Shown piece after piece: positions 18,692-27,239 of a stretch of DNA of 64,000 bases. The notes beneath the pieces were generated by a model, which had not been told where the DNA came from, ran no database searches, and saw only the letters and a list, made by a program, of their open reading frames with translations. The stretch spans positions 62,001-126,000 of the forward strand of contig NZ_LAHP01000005.1 in NCBI RefSeq assembly GCF_000987765.1, read 5' to 3'. The position numbers and the translations under genes were made by a program. How positions within the stretch are numbered: position 1 is the first letter of the stretch; each line of letters starts with the position of its first letter. The DNA is from Arsukibacterium sp. MJ3 (lineage in GTDB: Bacteria > Pseudomonadota > Gammaproteobacteria > Enterobacterales > Alteromonadaceae).

Positions 18692-20560
18692 TCAACTGAT
18701 TGCAGGTTCAGGTTGCCACGGCATTTCCAGCAATAATGCCAAGGCCGTTAACAGGGCCAGTTCACGGTCTTGTTGCTGCTGATCTGCAGCAACGGCTGCC
18801 AGAATGGCCTGCCAAATATGTTGTTTTAACAGTGGTGCCGCGCCCAGTAAGCTATTTAGCTGTTCAGTTAACGACACCCAGTCGCTATCTGGTTTTTCGG
18901 TATCAGCAGCCAGGCCTAAACTTTTTAAACCGGCTTGCCACGCTTGCTGTCGTGCTACTTGCTCGCCTGCGGTATTCGCCACGGCACTGAGCAGCAGCAG
19001 CGTTGGGCTTTGCACGCTAGCAAAATCAGTTTGGCGTTGACTTGCTATATGTTGCTTCGGTTCAAAGTGGCTCGCCACGGTATGCTCAATAAAACTGATA
19101 ACAATCCATTCCAGTAATGTCAGTTGCTCATCAACGGCCGTTAACGCCAGCATGAGCTGCTCAAACTGCTGAAACTGGCTGTGGCTTAGCTCTTTTAAAG
19201 CGGGAATGGTGCGTTGTAGCAGTTGTATTTGTAATGGCAGGCTTAATGCCTGCACCGCATCGAGTACTTGATCCACTTGTTGTAACAGTTCAAGTGAGCC
19301 TTGTTCTTTAATCAGTTTTAATTGTGCAGCTGCATAGTCGGGATGTTGCAGCAGCAAGGCGCAAACAATAGCTTTCGCCTGTGGAGGTTGTCGGCTGCTT
19401 TGCACCAGCAAAATAGGTAATGCTGCTATCGTTTGCAGTACGCTGTGTGCTGTTGCCATTGGCTGGTCAGAAGCAGCTTTAGTCGTGGTATTTAGCTCAG
19501 ATGCTACTGCCGACACCTGGCTAATCGGGGTTGGAAACTTGCCATTCCAGTGTGGTTCTAAGCGGGTTATGCGCGCTGCAAGCGGCGGATGGGTGGCAAA
19601 AATACTGACCCAGCCGGAAATGGCCTCAGCAAAAAACAAGTGGCTATTTTCATCAGCGTTTTGGTTTTTTACCTGGGTGCCTGCACCGTAAGCTCCAATC
19701 CGCTTCAGTGCCCCGGCAATACCTCTGGGATTACGGCTAAACTGCACGGCGGAGGCGTCCGCTAAATACTCACGTTGCCGGCTGACCGCTGCTTTGATCA
19801 GGTTGCCAAAAAAAGAGCCTAAATAACCAATTACCACTAATCCCAGCGCAATAGCCAAAATACCGCCGGCATTATTATTTTTATTATTGCTACTGCGACT
19901 TATACTGCGATTACTGCCACGGCTAGAACGCAGCATAAAATAGCCAATATGCCCTAAAAATAAAATGCCGTTTAAAATAGCAATCATCCGGATATTCATT
20001 CGCATATCGCCATTTAGGATATGGCTAAATTCATGGGCAACCACACCCTGCAACTCGTCGCGGTTTAATTGTTCTATACAACCACGGGTGATGCCAATAA
20101 CGGCATCGCCAGGACTGTAACCGGCAGCAAAGGCGTTAATACCTTGCTCGGGTAATAAATAAACAGGGGGTACCGGCAGATTGGCGGCGATGGCCATTTC
20201 TTCTACCACATTTAACAAACGGCGTTCGAGAGGATCGCTGCTGGCTGCATCAATGCGGTTACCGCCGAGGCTGGTTGCAATGACCTTACCACCACCTTTA
20301 AGTTGCTGCCATTTAATTAACACGGCTATGCTTACTGCAGCAACAACCACTATGCTAGTAAAAAAAATAGTTGGCCAGGGTAGGTGTTGCCGCAGCATGG
20401 TAGTGGGATTAACCTGTTGCAAGTCAACTAAACCAAGTCCAATTAATACTAGTGCATTGGTTAATAACAGCAATAACAATACCGCCAGGCTAAACAGCGT
20501 TATCAGCATCTTGGTATTACGACGGGCTAAATCTTGCTGATTGAAAAAATTACTGGCCAT
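18692..20560 (-). CDS. M48-family membrane metalloprotease with long C-terminal extension
   Basis: A 622-residue HtpX-like zinc protease. Two N-terminal membrane spans (about residues 18-42 and 63-83) precede the M48 domain with HEFSH at residues 176-180 and a later EYLADASAVQF that holds the third zinc ligand. Another span pair lies near residues 195-265. HtpX is about 290 residues, so roughly 280 residues after the protease domain are extra: helical, Leu/Gln/Ala-rich, rising to several degenerate repeats, no family I can name. It lies six bases after the LemA gene and was probably made with it. Confidence 0.88.
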   Translation of the reverse strand: MASNFFNQQDLARRNTKMLITLFSLAVLLLLLLTNALVLIGLGLVDLQQVNPTTMLRQHLPWPTIFFTSIVVVAAVSIAVLIKWQQLKGGGKVIATSLGGNRIDAASSDPLERRLLNVVEEMAIAANLPVPPVYLLPEQGINAFAAGYSPGDAVIGITRGCIEQLNRDELQGVVAHEFSHILNGDMRMNIRMIAILNGILFLGHIGYFMLRSSRGSNRSISRSSNNKNNNAGGILAIALGLVVIGYLGSFFGNLIKAAVSRQREYLADASAVQFSRNPRGIAGALKRIGAYGAGTQVKNQNADENSHLFFAEAISGWVSIFATHPPLAARITRLEPHWNGKFPTPISQVSAVASELNTTTKAASDQPMATAHSVLQTIAALPILLVQSSRQPPQAKAIVCALLLQHPDYAAAQLKLIKEQGSLELLQQVDQVLDAVQALSLPLQIQLLQRTIPALKELSHSQFQQFEQLMLALTAVDEQLTLLEWIVISFIEHTVASHFEPKQHIASQRQTDFASVQSPTLLLLSAVANTAGEQVARQQAWQAGLKSLGLAADTEKPDSDWVSLTEQLNSLLGAAPLLKQHIWQAILAAVAADQQQQDRELALLTALALLLEMPWQPEPAIS

Positions 20561-20566
20561 GATGTA

Positions 20567-21157
20567 TCAGAAACTCACTTTTGGAGCCGCTTGGATTAAC
20601 GTACTATCTTCAAACTCCAGCAGTGTGGCATCGTTAGCATGTCCAAAACTGGCCGCGACTAATACCGGTGGGAAACTCTGCTTGTAAATATTGTATTCAG
20701 TAACTGCATCGTTAAAAGCTTGACGGGCAAATGCTACTCTGTTTTCAGTACTGGTCAGCTCCTCAGACAACTGCATCATATTTTGGTTTGCTTTTAAGTC
20801 AGGGTAAGCTTCCATAACCACATTTAGCCTGCCCATAGCACTTTGCAAAGCGCCTTCAGCGCCGGCCAGTTGGCTTATTGCTCCGGCATCACCAGGATTG
20901 TTGGCGGCTACTTTTAAACCGGCCATGGCTGCGTTCCGGGCGTTAATTACTGCTTCCAGCGTTTCCCGCTCGTGGGACATATAGGCTTTAGCTGTTTCAA
21001 TCAGGTTAGGAATAAGATCGTAGCGACGTTTCAATTGCACTTCAATTTGCGCAAAGGCATTTTGGAAGCGGTTTTTAAGTTTTACTAGCTGATTAAAAAT
21101 GCTAATTACATAAAAAATGATAACAGCGAAAATAACGAGCACTAAAAGTAAGGTCAT
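20567..21157 (-). CDS. LemA-family protein
   Basis: A 196-residue inner-membrane protein: one N-terminal span (about residues 2-20), then a periplasmic or cytosolic helical bundle with the LemA signatures LKNRFQNAFAQIEVQLKRRYDLIPNLIETAKAY and FNDAVTEYNIYKQSFP. LemA genes are commonly paired with membrane M48 proteases, as here. Function is poorly known, envelope quality control being likely. Ribosome-binding site AGGAA precedes the ATG. Confidence 0.9.
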   Translation of the reverse strand: MTLLLVLVIFAVIIFYVISIFNQLVKLKNRFQNAFAQIEVQLKRRYDLIPNLIETAKAYMSHERETLEAVINARNAAMAGLKVAANNPGDAGAISQLAGAEGALQSAMGRLNVVMEAYPDLKANQNMMQLSEELTSTENRVAFARQAFNDAVTEYNIYKQSFPPVLVAASFGHANDATLLEFEDSTLIQAAPKVSF

Positions 21158-21332
21158 AACCAGTTCCTGCAGCAGTAATTAGATACCAATATTGTTAACA
21201 ACAGTTTAATCGAATGTCCAGCATTTCTTGTTCGGTAACGGCTAAAACAAGCCCAACGTGCAAGCTGCTATTTTAGTATCGCTACGGTATCATAGCTACA
21301 TATCGTTAAAAGAAGTAATGTTGAGAGCGCCG

Positions 21333-21659
21333 ATGACAGATTTTAAACATATTTCAGTAGCCGACACCGCCACCATGATGGGTCAGCAGCAGGTTATTAT
21401 TGCGGATATCCGGGATGAACAGAGTTTTGCTGCGGGTCATATTGCCGGAGCGCATCATCTTAGCAACGGTAGCATTAGCCACTTTATGCAACAGGTAGAG
21501 TTTGACCAGCCTGTTGTTGTGGTGTGTTACCACGGCAATTCCAGCCAGGGTGCAGCGCAGTATTTGGTGCAACAAGGCTTTGAAAAAGTCTACAGTATGG
21601 ATGGTGGTTTTAGCGAATGGCAGCAAAGTCAGCCATTTGAGCGCAGCGACGATGCATAA
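21333..21659 (+). CDS. glpE: Thiosulfate sulfurtransferase (single-domain rhodanese)
   Basis: A 108-residue rhodanese transferring sulfane sulfur from thiosulfate to cyanide or thioredoxin. The active-site loop CYHGNSSQGAAQYL and the IADIRDEQSFAAGHI start match GlpE. The start is taken at ATG 21333 because MTDFKHISVADT aligns with the E. coli N terminus; an in-frame ATG five codons earlier (21318) is also possible. Its stop codon overlaps the glpG start by eight bases (ATGCATAA). Confidence 0.92.
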   Translation: MTDFKHISVADTATMMGQQQVIIADIRDEQSFAAGHIAGAHHLSNGSISHFMQQVEFDQPVVVVCYHGNSSQGAAQYLVQQGFEKVYSMDGGFSEWQQSQPFERSDDA

Positions 21660-22479
21660 GCTGGCAGAGCTGAACAGTGCAAAAGCAGCATTATTATTTG
21701 CCGATTATTGTAAGAGCCAGGGACTTGAGGTTAGCGCTGAGCTGACTAATAATGGCCCGGCACTGTTGCACTGCAATGACGCCGATATGGCACAGGCAAC
21801 TGAGCTACTTAATGAATTTATTCGCCAGCCACATCACCCGCGTTATCAGGCTGCTGCCTGGCAACGCAGCCAGCCAGCAGCGCAGAGCAGTCGCCAGCCG
21901 ATGATCACCATTCCATGGCACAACATACGCACCAGTCCGCTAACAGTGTTGGTGTTATTATTATGTTTGGCGGTATATGGCTGGCTGCTGGTCGATTTTC
22001 AAGCTGCCAGAACCAGCTTACAGTTAACTGAGCCAAGCCAGCTGTGGCGTTGGTTTACACCGGCTTTGCTGCATTTCACGCTAACTCATTTGGTTTTTAA
22101 TCTGCTCTGGTGGTTACTGCTAGCCTCTGCCCTAGAGCGCCGCTATGGTAGCCTGCGTTTGCTTAATTTTACTGTAATAACGGCTGTTATTTCTAATGCT
22201 GCTCAGTATTTTATGGTGGGCGATAATTTTGGCGGTCTATCTGGGGTGGTCTATGCGTTATTTGGTTTTTGCTGGTTAAGCCATAAGCGTTATCCGCAAT
22301 CGCAATCTCGGGTGCTGATTAGCGATCCACTGGCAATATTTATGCTGGTATGGTTAGTATTGGGTTTTGCCGATGTGCTGTGGGTAAGCATGGCAAATTG
22401 GGCGCATTTGGCTGGTTTGCTGGCGGGGTTGGTTATGGCGCTGTTGATTAAACCTGAACAACACCAGCCAACTCATTGA
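21652..22479 (+). CDS. glpG: Rhomboid intramembrane serine protease
   Basis: A 275-residue inner-membrane protease. It has the cytoplasmic N-domain (about residues 1-90) and six spans. The catalytic Ser is in GGLSGVVYALFGF and the His in NWAHLAGLLAGL. The frame is open further upstream inside glpE, but the ATG at 21652 (MHKLAELNSAKAA) gives the standard length and a tight overlap with glpE, a conserved gene pair in gammaproteobacteria. It overlaps tail-to-tail by seven bases with the FliL-like gene. Confidence 0.93.
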   Translation: MHKLAELNSAKAALLFADYCKSQGLEVSAELTNNGPALLHCNDADMAQATELLNEFIRQPHHPRYQAAAWQRSQPAAQSSRQPMITIPWHNIRTSPLTVLVLLLCLAVYGWLLVDFQAARTSLQLTEPSQLWRWFTPALLHFTLTHLVFNLLWWLLLASALERRYGSLRLLNFTVITAVISNAAQYFMVGDNFGGLSGVVYALFGFCWLSHKRYPQSQSRVLISDPLAIFMLVWLVLGFADVLWVSMANWAHLAGLLAGLVMALLIKPEQHQPTH

Positions 22480-22871
22480 TATAAAAATTTAGTAAAGAGT
22501 AGGTCTTTGATAATAGCATCACCTGTTTCACGACGCAGAGTTTCTTGTAGTGCGGTTAAAATGGCAACGCGGATCTGTTCTCTGCCCGTTAATGACTTCA
22601 CCTGATCTTCTGATTGTTTGCTTAAAATACCAATAATGGTATCCAGAATTAATGGTTCGTGGTGCTCTATTGCCGCTAAAAAACGTTTATCGGTTACCAT
22701 CAGTTCTACCGTTACCCTGACATAACCTAGGGTGCGTCGGTTGCCAGAGACATAATTGGTAACGATGTCAGGGTCAAAACCATAATAAAAAAATTCTGGT
22801 GCTTGCTGCCTGGCGCTCGCCGGGGTCATGCTGCTCAGTAAAATGACAAGCGCTACTAGTGCTATTTTCAT
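22473..22871 (-). CDS. FliL-like exported protein
   Basis: A 132-residue protein with a signal peptide (to about SARQQ) and a FliL-like domain: FFYYGFDPDIVTNYV, LGYVRVTVELMVTD, and a C-terminal pattern ALQETLRRETGD. True FliL is a flagellar stator-linked membrane protein; this copy has a short signal-like N terminus and is away from flagellar genes, adjacent to ubiC as in some Shewanella-type genomes (recalled). Its role is unknown. Confidence 0.75.
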   Translation of the reverse strand: MKIALVALVILLSSMTPASARQQAPEFFYYGFDPDIVTNYVSGNRRTLGYVRVTVELMVTDKRFLAAIEHHEPLILDTIIGILSKQSEDQVKSLTGREQIRVAILTALQETLRRETGDAIIKDLLFTKFLYQ

Positions 22872-22991
22872 GCAGCCGGACCTTGTAATGCCATGTGGTG
22901 AAAGTACGTTAACCTTAATGTTTTCGCGGCGTCTTTACCAGTTTATTTCTACTACTGTTTGTGGTTTTTCAGCTGAAAAGGCCAGCTGAAC

Positions 22992-23558
22992 TTGTTATCA
23001 TTCGAGAACTTACCCATTAACCCGAGCATTTTAGTGGCCCAACCTGCTATTTCACTCGCTGCGAACTGGCAATTAGCCAGTACCATGAGTCTGCCGCCAA
23101 TGCTGCAAGCCTGGTTGCTGGAGCCGGCATCGTTAACCGCCCGCTTAAAAGCCCATACCCGGAATTTTCAGTTACAAGTGTTGCAGCAACAAACGCACGC
23201 TTTGCCAGATTTTATTCAGGTTTTATTACCTGGCGTTGCGAGTGCCCAATGTCGCGAAGTATTAATGAGCTGTAATCAGCTGCCGAGTGTCTATGCCCAA
23301 AGCTGGCTGCCACTGTCTACGCTTACTGCATTGCAGCCACTGGCCGAGCTAGGCCAGCAGCCGCTGGGCGAAATTATTTTTCAGCAACCACAGCAACTAC
23401 AACGCAGCGCTATTGAAGTTGCCAGAGTGCAACTTTGTCAGCAATTGACAACAACCGTCGCAGCGGGCGAATACTGGGCCAGAAGATCGGTATTTACGTT
23501 AGCCGGTCATCCTTTATTAGTCGCTGAAGTATTTTTAGATGGTGTACTGGCGCTATGA
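22992..23558 (+). CDS. ubiC: Chorismate pyruvate-lyase
   Basis: The enzyme makes 4-hydroxybenzoate from chorismate, the first step of ubiquinone synthesis. Conserved features are LPPMLQAWLLEPASLTARL, REVLMSC (active-site Arg region) and WARRSVFTLAGHPLLVAEVFL near the C terminus. The start is uncertain: the longest frame starts at TTG 22992 with AAAAGG upstream (188 residues). GTG 23034 gives 174 residues and aligns better with E. coli UbiC. The stop overlaps ubiA by four bases (ATGA). Confidence 0.88.
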   Translation: MLSFENLPINPSILVAQPAISLAANWQLASTMSLPPMLQAWLLEPASLTARLKAHTRNFQLQVLQQQTHALPDFIQVLLPGVASAQCREVLMSCNQLPSVYAQSWLPLSTLTALQPLAELGQQPLGEIIFQQPQQLQRSAIEVARVQLCQQLTTTVAAGEYWARRSVFTLAGHPLLVAEVFLDGVLAL

Positions 23559-24427
23559 GTTGGCAGCTAAGTTGGCAACGTTGGTCCGATTATCGGCTGT
23601 TGATGCGACTGGATAAACCTATTGGTATTTATCTGCTACTGTGGCCAACCTGGTGGGCATTATGGCTGGCAGCCGAAGGCACACCAGATATTGCCTTGCT
23701 GCTGATATTTACCCTTGGGGTAATACTAATGCGCTCAGCCGGTTGTGTTATAAATGACTATGCTGACCGGCACGTAGATGGTCTGGTTGAGCGAACTGCA
23801 CAGCGGCCTTTGGCGCAGGGCAGGGTAACGGCAACTGAAGCCATCCAACTATTTCTGGTATTAATCGCCTTAAGTGCCAGCTTATTGGTGTGGTTAAACT
23901 GGCAAACAGTAGTGTTGTCGTTAGTGGCCTTGTTTCTGGCGGCCGCTTACCCTTTTATGAAGCGCTACACGCATTTACCACAACTGGTGTTAGGCGCTGC
24001 ATTTAGCTGGGGTATGCCAATGGCCTTTATGGCAATTCAACTGCAATTACCGGCGTTGGTGTGGTACTTGTATCTGGCAAATATGCTGTGGACGGTAGCT
24101 TACGATACCTATTATGCTTTGGTTGATCAGCCTGACGACGTAAAGGCCGGTATTAAATCTACCGCAATTTTGTTTGGTAAACAGGCGTTGCCGGTTATTG
24201 TGCTGCTGCAATTAGTAACTTTGCTATTACTAGGGTACGTTGGGTTACTGGCACAATTAAGTCTTATTTATTATGTTGCTTTATTGTGTAGTGGTCTGGC
24301 GTTTTTTTATCAATATCGCCTGGCGGTAAAAAGTCGTGTTGGTTGTTTTCAGGCTTTTTTGCATAATCATTATGTTGGTTTACTAGTATTTACTGGTATC
24401 GCGTTGCATTATTTATTCAGTGCTTGA
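23555..24427 (+). CDS. ubiA: 4-hydroxybenzoate polyprenyltransferase
   Basis: A 290-residue inner-membrane enzyme with about nine spans. It attaches the polyprenyl tail to 4-hydroxybenzoate. The two Asp-rich motifs that bind Mg-diphosphate are NDYADRHVD (about residue 68) and YDTYYALVDQPDD. It is translationally coupled to ubiC by an ATGA overlap. The pair is a conserved ubiquinone operon. Confidence 0.95.
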   Translation: MSWQLSWQRWSDYRLLMRLDKPIGIYLLLWPTWWALWLAAEGTPDIALLLIFTLGVILMRSAGCVINDYADRHVDGLVERTAQRPLAQGRVTATEAIQLFLVLIALSASLLVWLNWQTVVLSLVALFLAAAYPFMKRYTHLPQLVLGAAFSWGMPMAFMAIQLQLPALVWYLYLANMLWTVAYDTYYALVDQPDDVKAGIKSTAILFGKQALPVIVLLQLVTLLLLGYVGLLAQLSLIYYVALLCSGLAFFYQYRLAVKSRVGCFQAFLHNHYVGLLVFTGIALHYLFSA

Positions 24428-24466
24428 GCTGGCAATATCTCGTCTAATTTACTACAGGAAATCATA

Positions 24467-24892
24467 ATGAAACACCGACTGTTTGCTGCTTTCTTATTAC
24501 TGGTTAGTATTAATGCCTACGCGGCGCCCGCCCGTGTTATTTTTCCTGCAGCTGAAATTAACATTGCAGGTAGCAATATCGTGGTGCAACTGGCTAATAC
24601 CGATGCACTGCGCGAGCGTGGCCTGATGTTTCAAAAACGCGCTGAACCGGGAATGTTATTGCTTTACCCTGAACCAAGAATGATCAGCCTATGGATGCGT
24701 AATACCAATTTAAGTCTGGATGTAGCTTTTATTGACAAGGAATGGCGCATTATGGCAATAGCCTCATTGCAACCCCTTGACGAGACTCCGGTTTCAGCAC
24801 CAGCGGCTGCTTTGGCTGCTCTGGAAATGCCCCGGGGCTGGTTTGCAGAGCGTAACATTAGGGTTGGCGAACAATTGCAGTTAGTCAAATAG
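24467..24892 (+). CDS. DUF192-family exported protein
   Basis: A 141-residue protein with a signal peptide (to about AYA/APA) and a DUF192 domain: LRERGLMFQKRAEPGMLLLYPEPRMISLWMRNTNLSLDVAFID. The function of the family is unknown; the fold is a compact beta protein. GGAA lies before the ATG. It follows ubiA by 39 bases and may share its transcript. Confidence 0.83.
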   Translation: MKHRLFAAFLLLVSINAYAAPARVIFPAAEINIAGSNIVVQLANTDALRERGLMFQKRAEPGMLLLYPEPRMISLWMRNTNLSLDVAFIDKEWRIMAIASLQPLDETPVSAPAAALAALEMPRGWFAERNIRVGEQLQLVK

Positions 24893-24911
24893 CTTGCCAA
24901 GTGCTAATGGG

Positions 24912-25586
24912 TTAACGGCTGGGATCAATAAGTCCATTGTTGCTATTGTTATGTCTGAACCAGCCTGCAATGCTATAGCGCTCATCAAATACAGTTAACA
25001 CCTCATGCGCGAAGCGTTCACTTTCAAACAATACTAAGCTGCCGGCTAGCGGCTTTATTCGGCATAATTCACTATCATCCGGGTTATACAGCACCAATTC
25101 GCCACCGTTGTTAACATCATTCAGATAGCTTACGGTGGTTAATAGCCGATTAGAGCGACCTTTGAAGGCGTCGACATGTTTTTGGTAAAAGTCATCTTGC
25201 TGATAGCGGGCAAAGTGACATTCAAAATCAAACAACCCAAGAAAAAATTGACGATTAAGCTGTAACTGCAATTTATGCATAAGCTGTAAGTATTCTTGTT
25301 GAGCTTGGCTTTGGCCATCAAACCATTGTGTTTTATCACGGCGGATCTGATGGTTTACCGTATAAGCGTGGGCCCGGCCAATGCCAGCCGAAGTTAACGT
25401 TGCATAATTTTTTACTTCGTCTAATAATTGTTGATTTAACCTGTTAGGTAAAAAAGCGGGTAGCACGGCCCAGCCATGTAAATAAAACTGTTCGAGCATA
25501 GCGTTGTTACAGCAGCTGTCATCACCCGCGCCACTATTGCTGTTAGCGTTATCATTACTGCTGATGGTTGCAACACGTTCTGTCAT
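24912..25586 (-). CDS. 2-oxoglutarate/Fe(II)-dependent oxygenase
   Basis: A 224-residue soluble enzyme of the prolyl-4-hydroxylase-like family. The iron-binding HxD is in YQKHVDAFKG, the second His in FAHEVL, and the oxoglutarate-binding Arg in RYSIAGWFR. The N terminus starts with a Ser/Asn-rich stretch. The substrate is unknown. It converges with the DUF192 gene. Confidence 0.85.
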   Translation of the reverse strand: MTERVATISSNDNANSNSGAGDDSCCNNAMLEQFYLHGWAVLPAFLPNRLNQQLLDEVKNYATLTSAGIGRAHAYTVNHQIRRDKTQWFDGQSQAQQEYLQLMHKLQLQLNRQFFLGLFDFECHFARYQQDDFYQKHVDAFKGRSNRLLTTVSYLNDVNNGGELVLYNPDDSELCRIKPLAGSLVLFESERFAHEVLTVFDERYSIAGWFRHNNSNNGLIDPSR

Positions 25587-25761
25587 AGTGTAACCCTTAA
25601 TAAACTGGCTGCTTTTTACGGTGTCTGCTAAATACTGTCTAATAACATGAACTTATCTTCAGGATAAGAATGGTTAGCCACTAAGCCCAGTGGCTTTACT
25701 GAGCTAAAGCGGGTGTTTAGGCGTAGTGGCTACTAAAGTTACGTTAAATAAGGAAATTAAT

Positions 25762-26358
25762 ATGCAAAAATCTTTCTGGCTTGGTGCTGCCGCCGTGGCG
25801 TTCAGCTTAACGGCTATTTCGGGTTGTAGCCAATCTATTTCTGACTACAAGCAATTAACGCCTGCCTTATCGTTAGACCAGTTTTTACTTGGCTCAGGTA
25901 AAGCTTACGGTGTTATGCACGACTGGCAGGGTAAGCAAGGTGTCAGGTTTGTAGCGGATTTATGTGGTGAATGGCAACAAGGGCAAGGCGATCTTTATGA
26001 AGTATTTTATTTTAGCGATGGCCGGATAGAGCAGCGACATTGGCAACTTAGCCAAAACAGTGATGGTCAGGTTAAGGGCACTGCAGGTGATGTTGTCGGG
26101 GAAGCTACCGGCCAATTAGCCGGTAATAGTTTGTACTGGGAATACGTATTGCGGATACCTTACGATGGCGATACTTTAGACGTAACGGTAAAAGATTGGC
26201 TGCATTTGGTTGATGACAATAATTTGATTAACCGGACAACTTTGCATAAATTTGGTTTTAAAGTGGCTGAACTTACGCTTTCTATTCAGCAACTTGATCC
26301 TAAAGCAGATTGTAGTGCTTTAAAGCAGCAAGTTGCTGAAATTGCAGCAGGTGGCTAA
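25762..26358 (+). CDS. DUF3833-type lipoprotein
   Basis: A 198-residue protein with a lipoprotein signal: the N-terminal hydrophobic stretch ends in TAISGC, giving a lipidated Cys. The body resembles DUF3833 proteins (LSLDQFLLGSGKAYGVMHDWQGK and a DWLHLVDDNNLINRT block), function unknown. The start at ATG 25762 is preferred over a GTG at 25726 because AAGGAA precedes it. It overlaps the DUF4136 gene tail-to-tail by four bases. Confidence 0.78.
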   Translation: MQKSFWLGAAAVAFSLTAISGCSQSISDYKQLTPALSLDQFLLGSGKAYGVMHDWQGKQGVRFVADLCGEWQQGQGDLYEVFYFSDGRIEQRHWQLSQNSDGQVKGTAGDVVGEATGQLAGNSLYWEYVLRIPYDGDTLDVTVKDWLHLVDDNNLINRTTLHKFGFKVAELTLSIQQLDPKADCSALKQQVAEIAAGG

Positions 26359-26951
26359 CGTGTAGGTTGTGGAAATTGCACAAAAATCTGAGCAACTGTG
26401 CGTGCAGCAGCTTCGCGCGGTTGTTCTAAATCAAGTTGTTTTAACGTACCCTCAGCAATACCTTCCCAGACTAACTGCCTTTTATCAGCGTCTATCAAGT
26501 CAATATTTACTGTTCCCACTTTATAGTGGACCGTACTAACGTCGGTGCTGTAAACCGGAAAACCCGCGTAAACTATACCGCGTCGATAATGGTAGTAGCC
26601 ATAATGATAGCTGGTAGTTGGAATACTGCGTGTTTCTGAACGGTTAGCCACATTAGAGTTAAAATTTACCAGTAATTGCGGGCTGGACTTATCATACTTA
26701 TAGCCTCTGGCAGTTAATTCGGCACTAATGGCGTCTTTAAAATGCTGGGTAACCAAGGTGGTATAACCAGCACGATCGGTTGCAAGTTCTGAGACAAAGG
26801 CAAACGTTTGATATTGGCTAAAATCGACATTGGCCGCTTTATCTGAACGCACGATTGGCCCGCTGCTACAGGCCGCCAAGGTTGCCGCGATTAAGGCAAC
26901 TCCCATCAGCTGAATCAATCTTTTAGTCGTTGCTCGTGTAATTATCGTCAT
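26355..26951 (-). CDS. DUF4136-type lipoprotein
   Basis: A 198-residue lipoprotein with a lipobox (ATLAAC) at about residue 28. The DUF4136 domain shows FSQYQTFAFV near the N terminus and an IDLIDADKRQLVWEGIAEG block near the end. This family is envelope-associated, unknown function. A GGGAATT ribosome-binding site precedes the ATG. Confidence 0.8.
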   Translation of the reverse strand: MTIITRATTKRLIQLMGVALIAATLAACSSGPIVRSDKAANVDFSQYQTFAFVSELATDRAGYTTLVTQHFKDAISAELTARGYKYDKSSPQLLVNFNSNVANRSETRSIPTTSYHYGYYHYRRGIVYAGFPVYSTDVSTVHYKVGTVNIDLIDADKRQLVWEGIAEGTLKQLDLEQPREAAARTVAQIFVQFPQPTR

Positions 26952-27239
26952 TGTAATTCCCTGTTACTTGTAATTGAATTTTGATAAGCGGCGTGCTATT
27001 AAGTTGCATTGGGTAGCGGAACCCTTTGAAGGCATTTATAATCATCTGTATCACTAAATTGCCACGCCTTATATTTATTATGGCATGCTAAGTATGATAA
27101 AACAGTAGTTGACTAAATACACATTAGCGTTAGCTATCGGTCGCAACTCATATTACACTCATTCCCAATGTGCGACAGGGATCTCGGCACGCCGATGACA
27201 GTATGCAGCCGGGGCGGCTGTTTAATTCGAGACCAGAAC

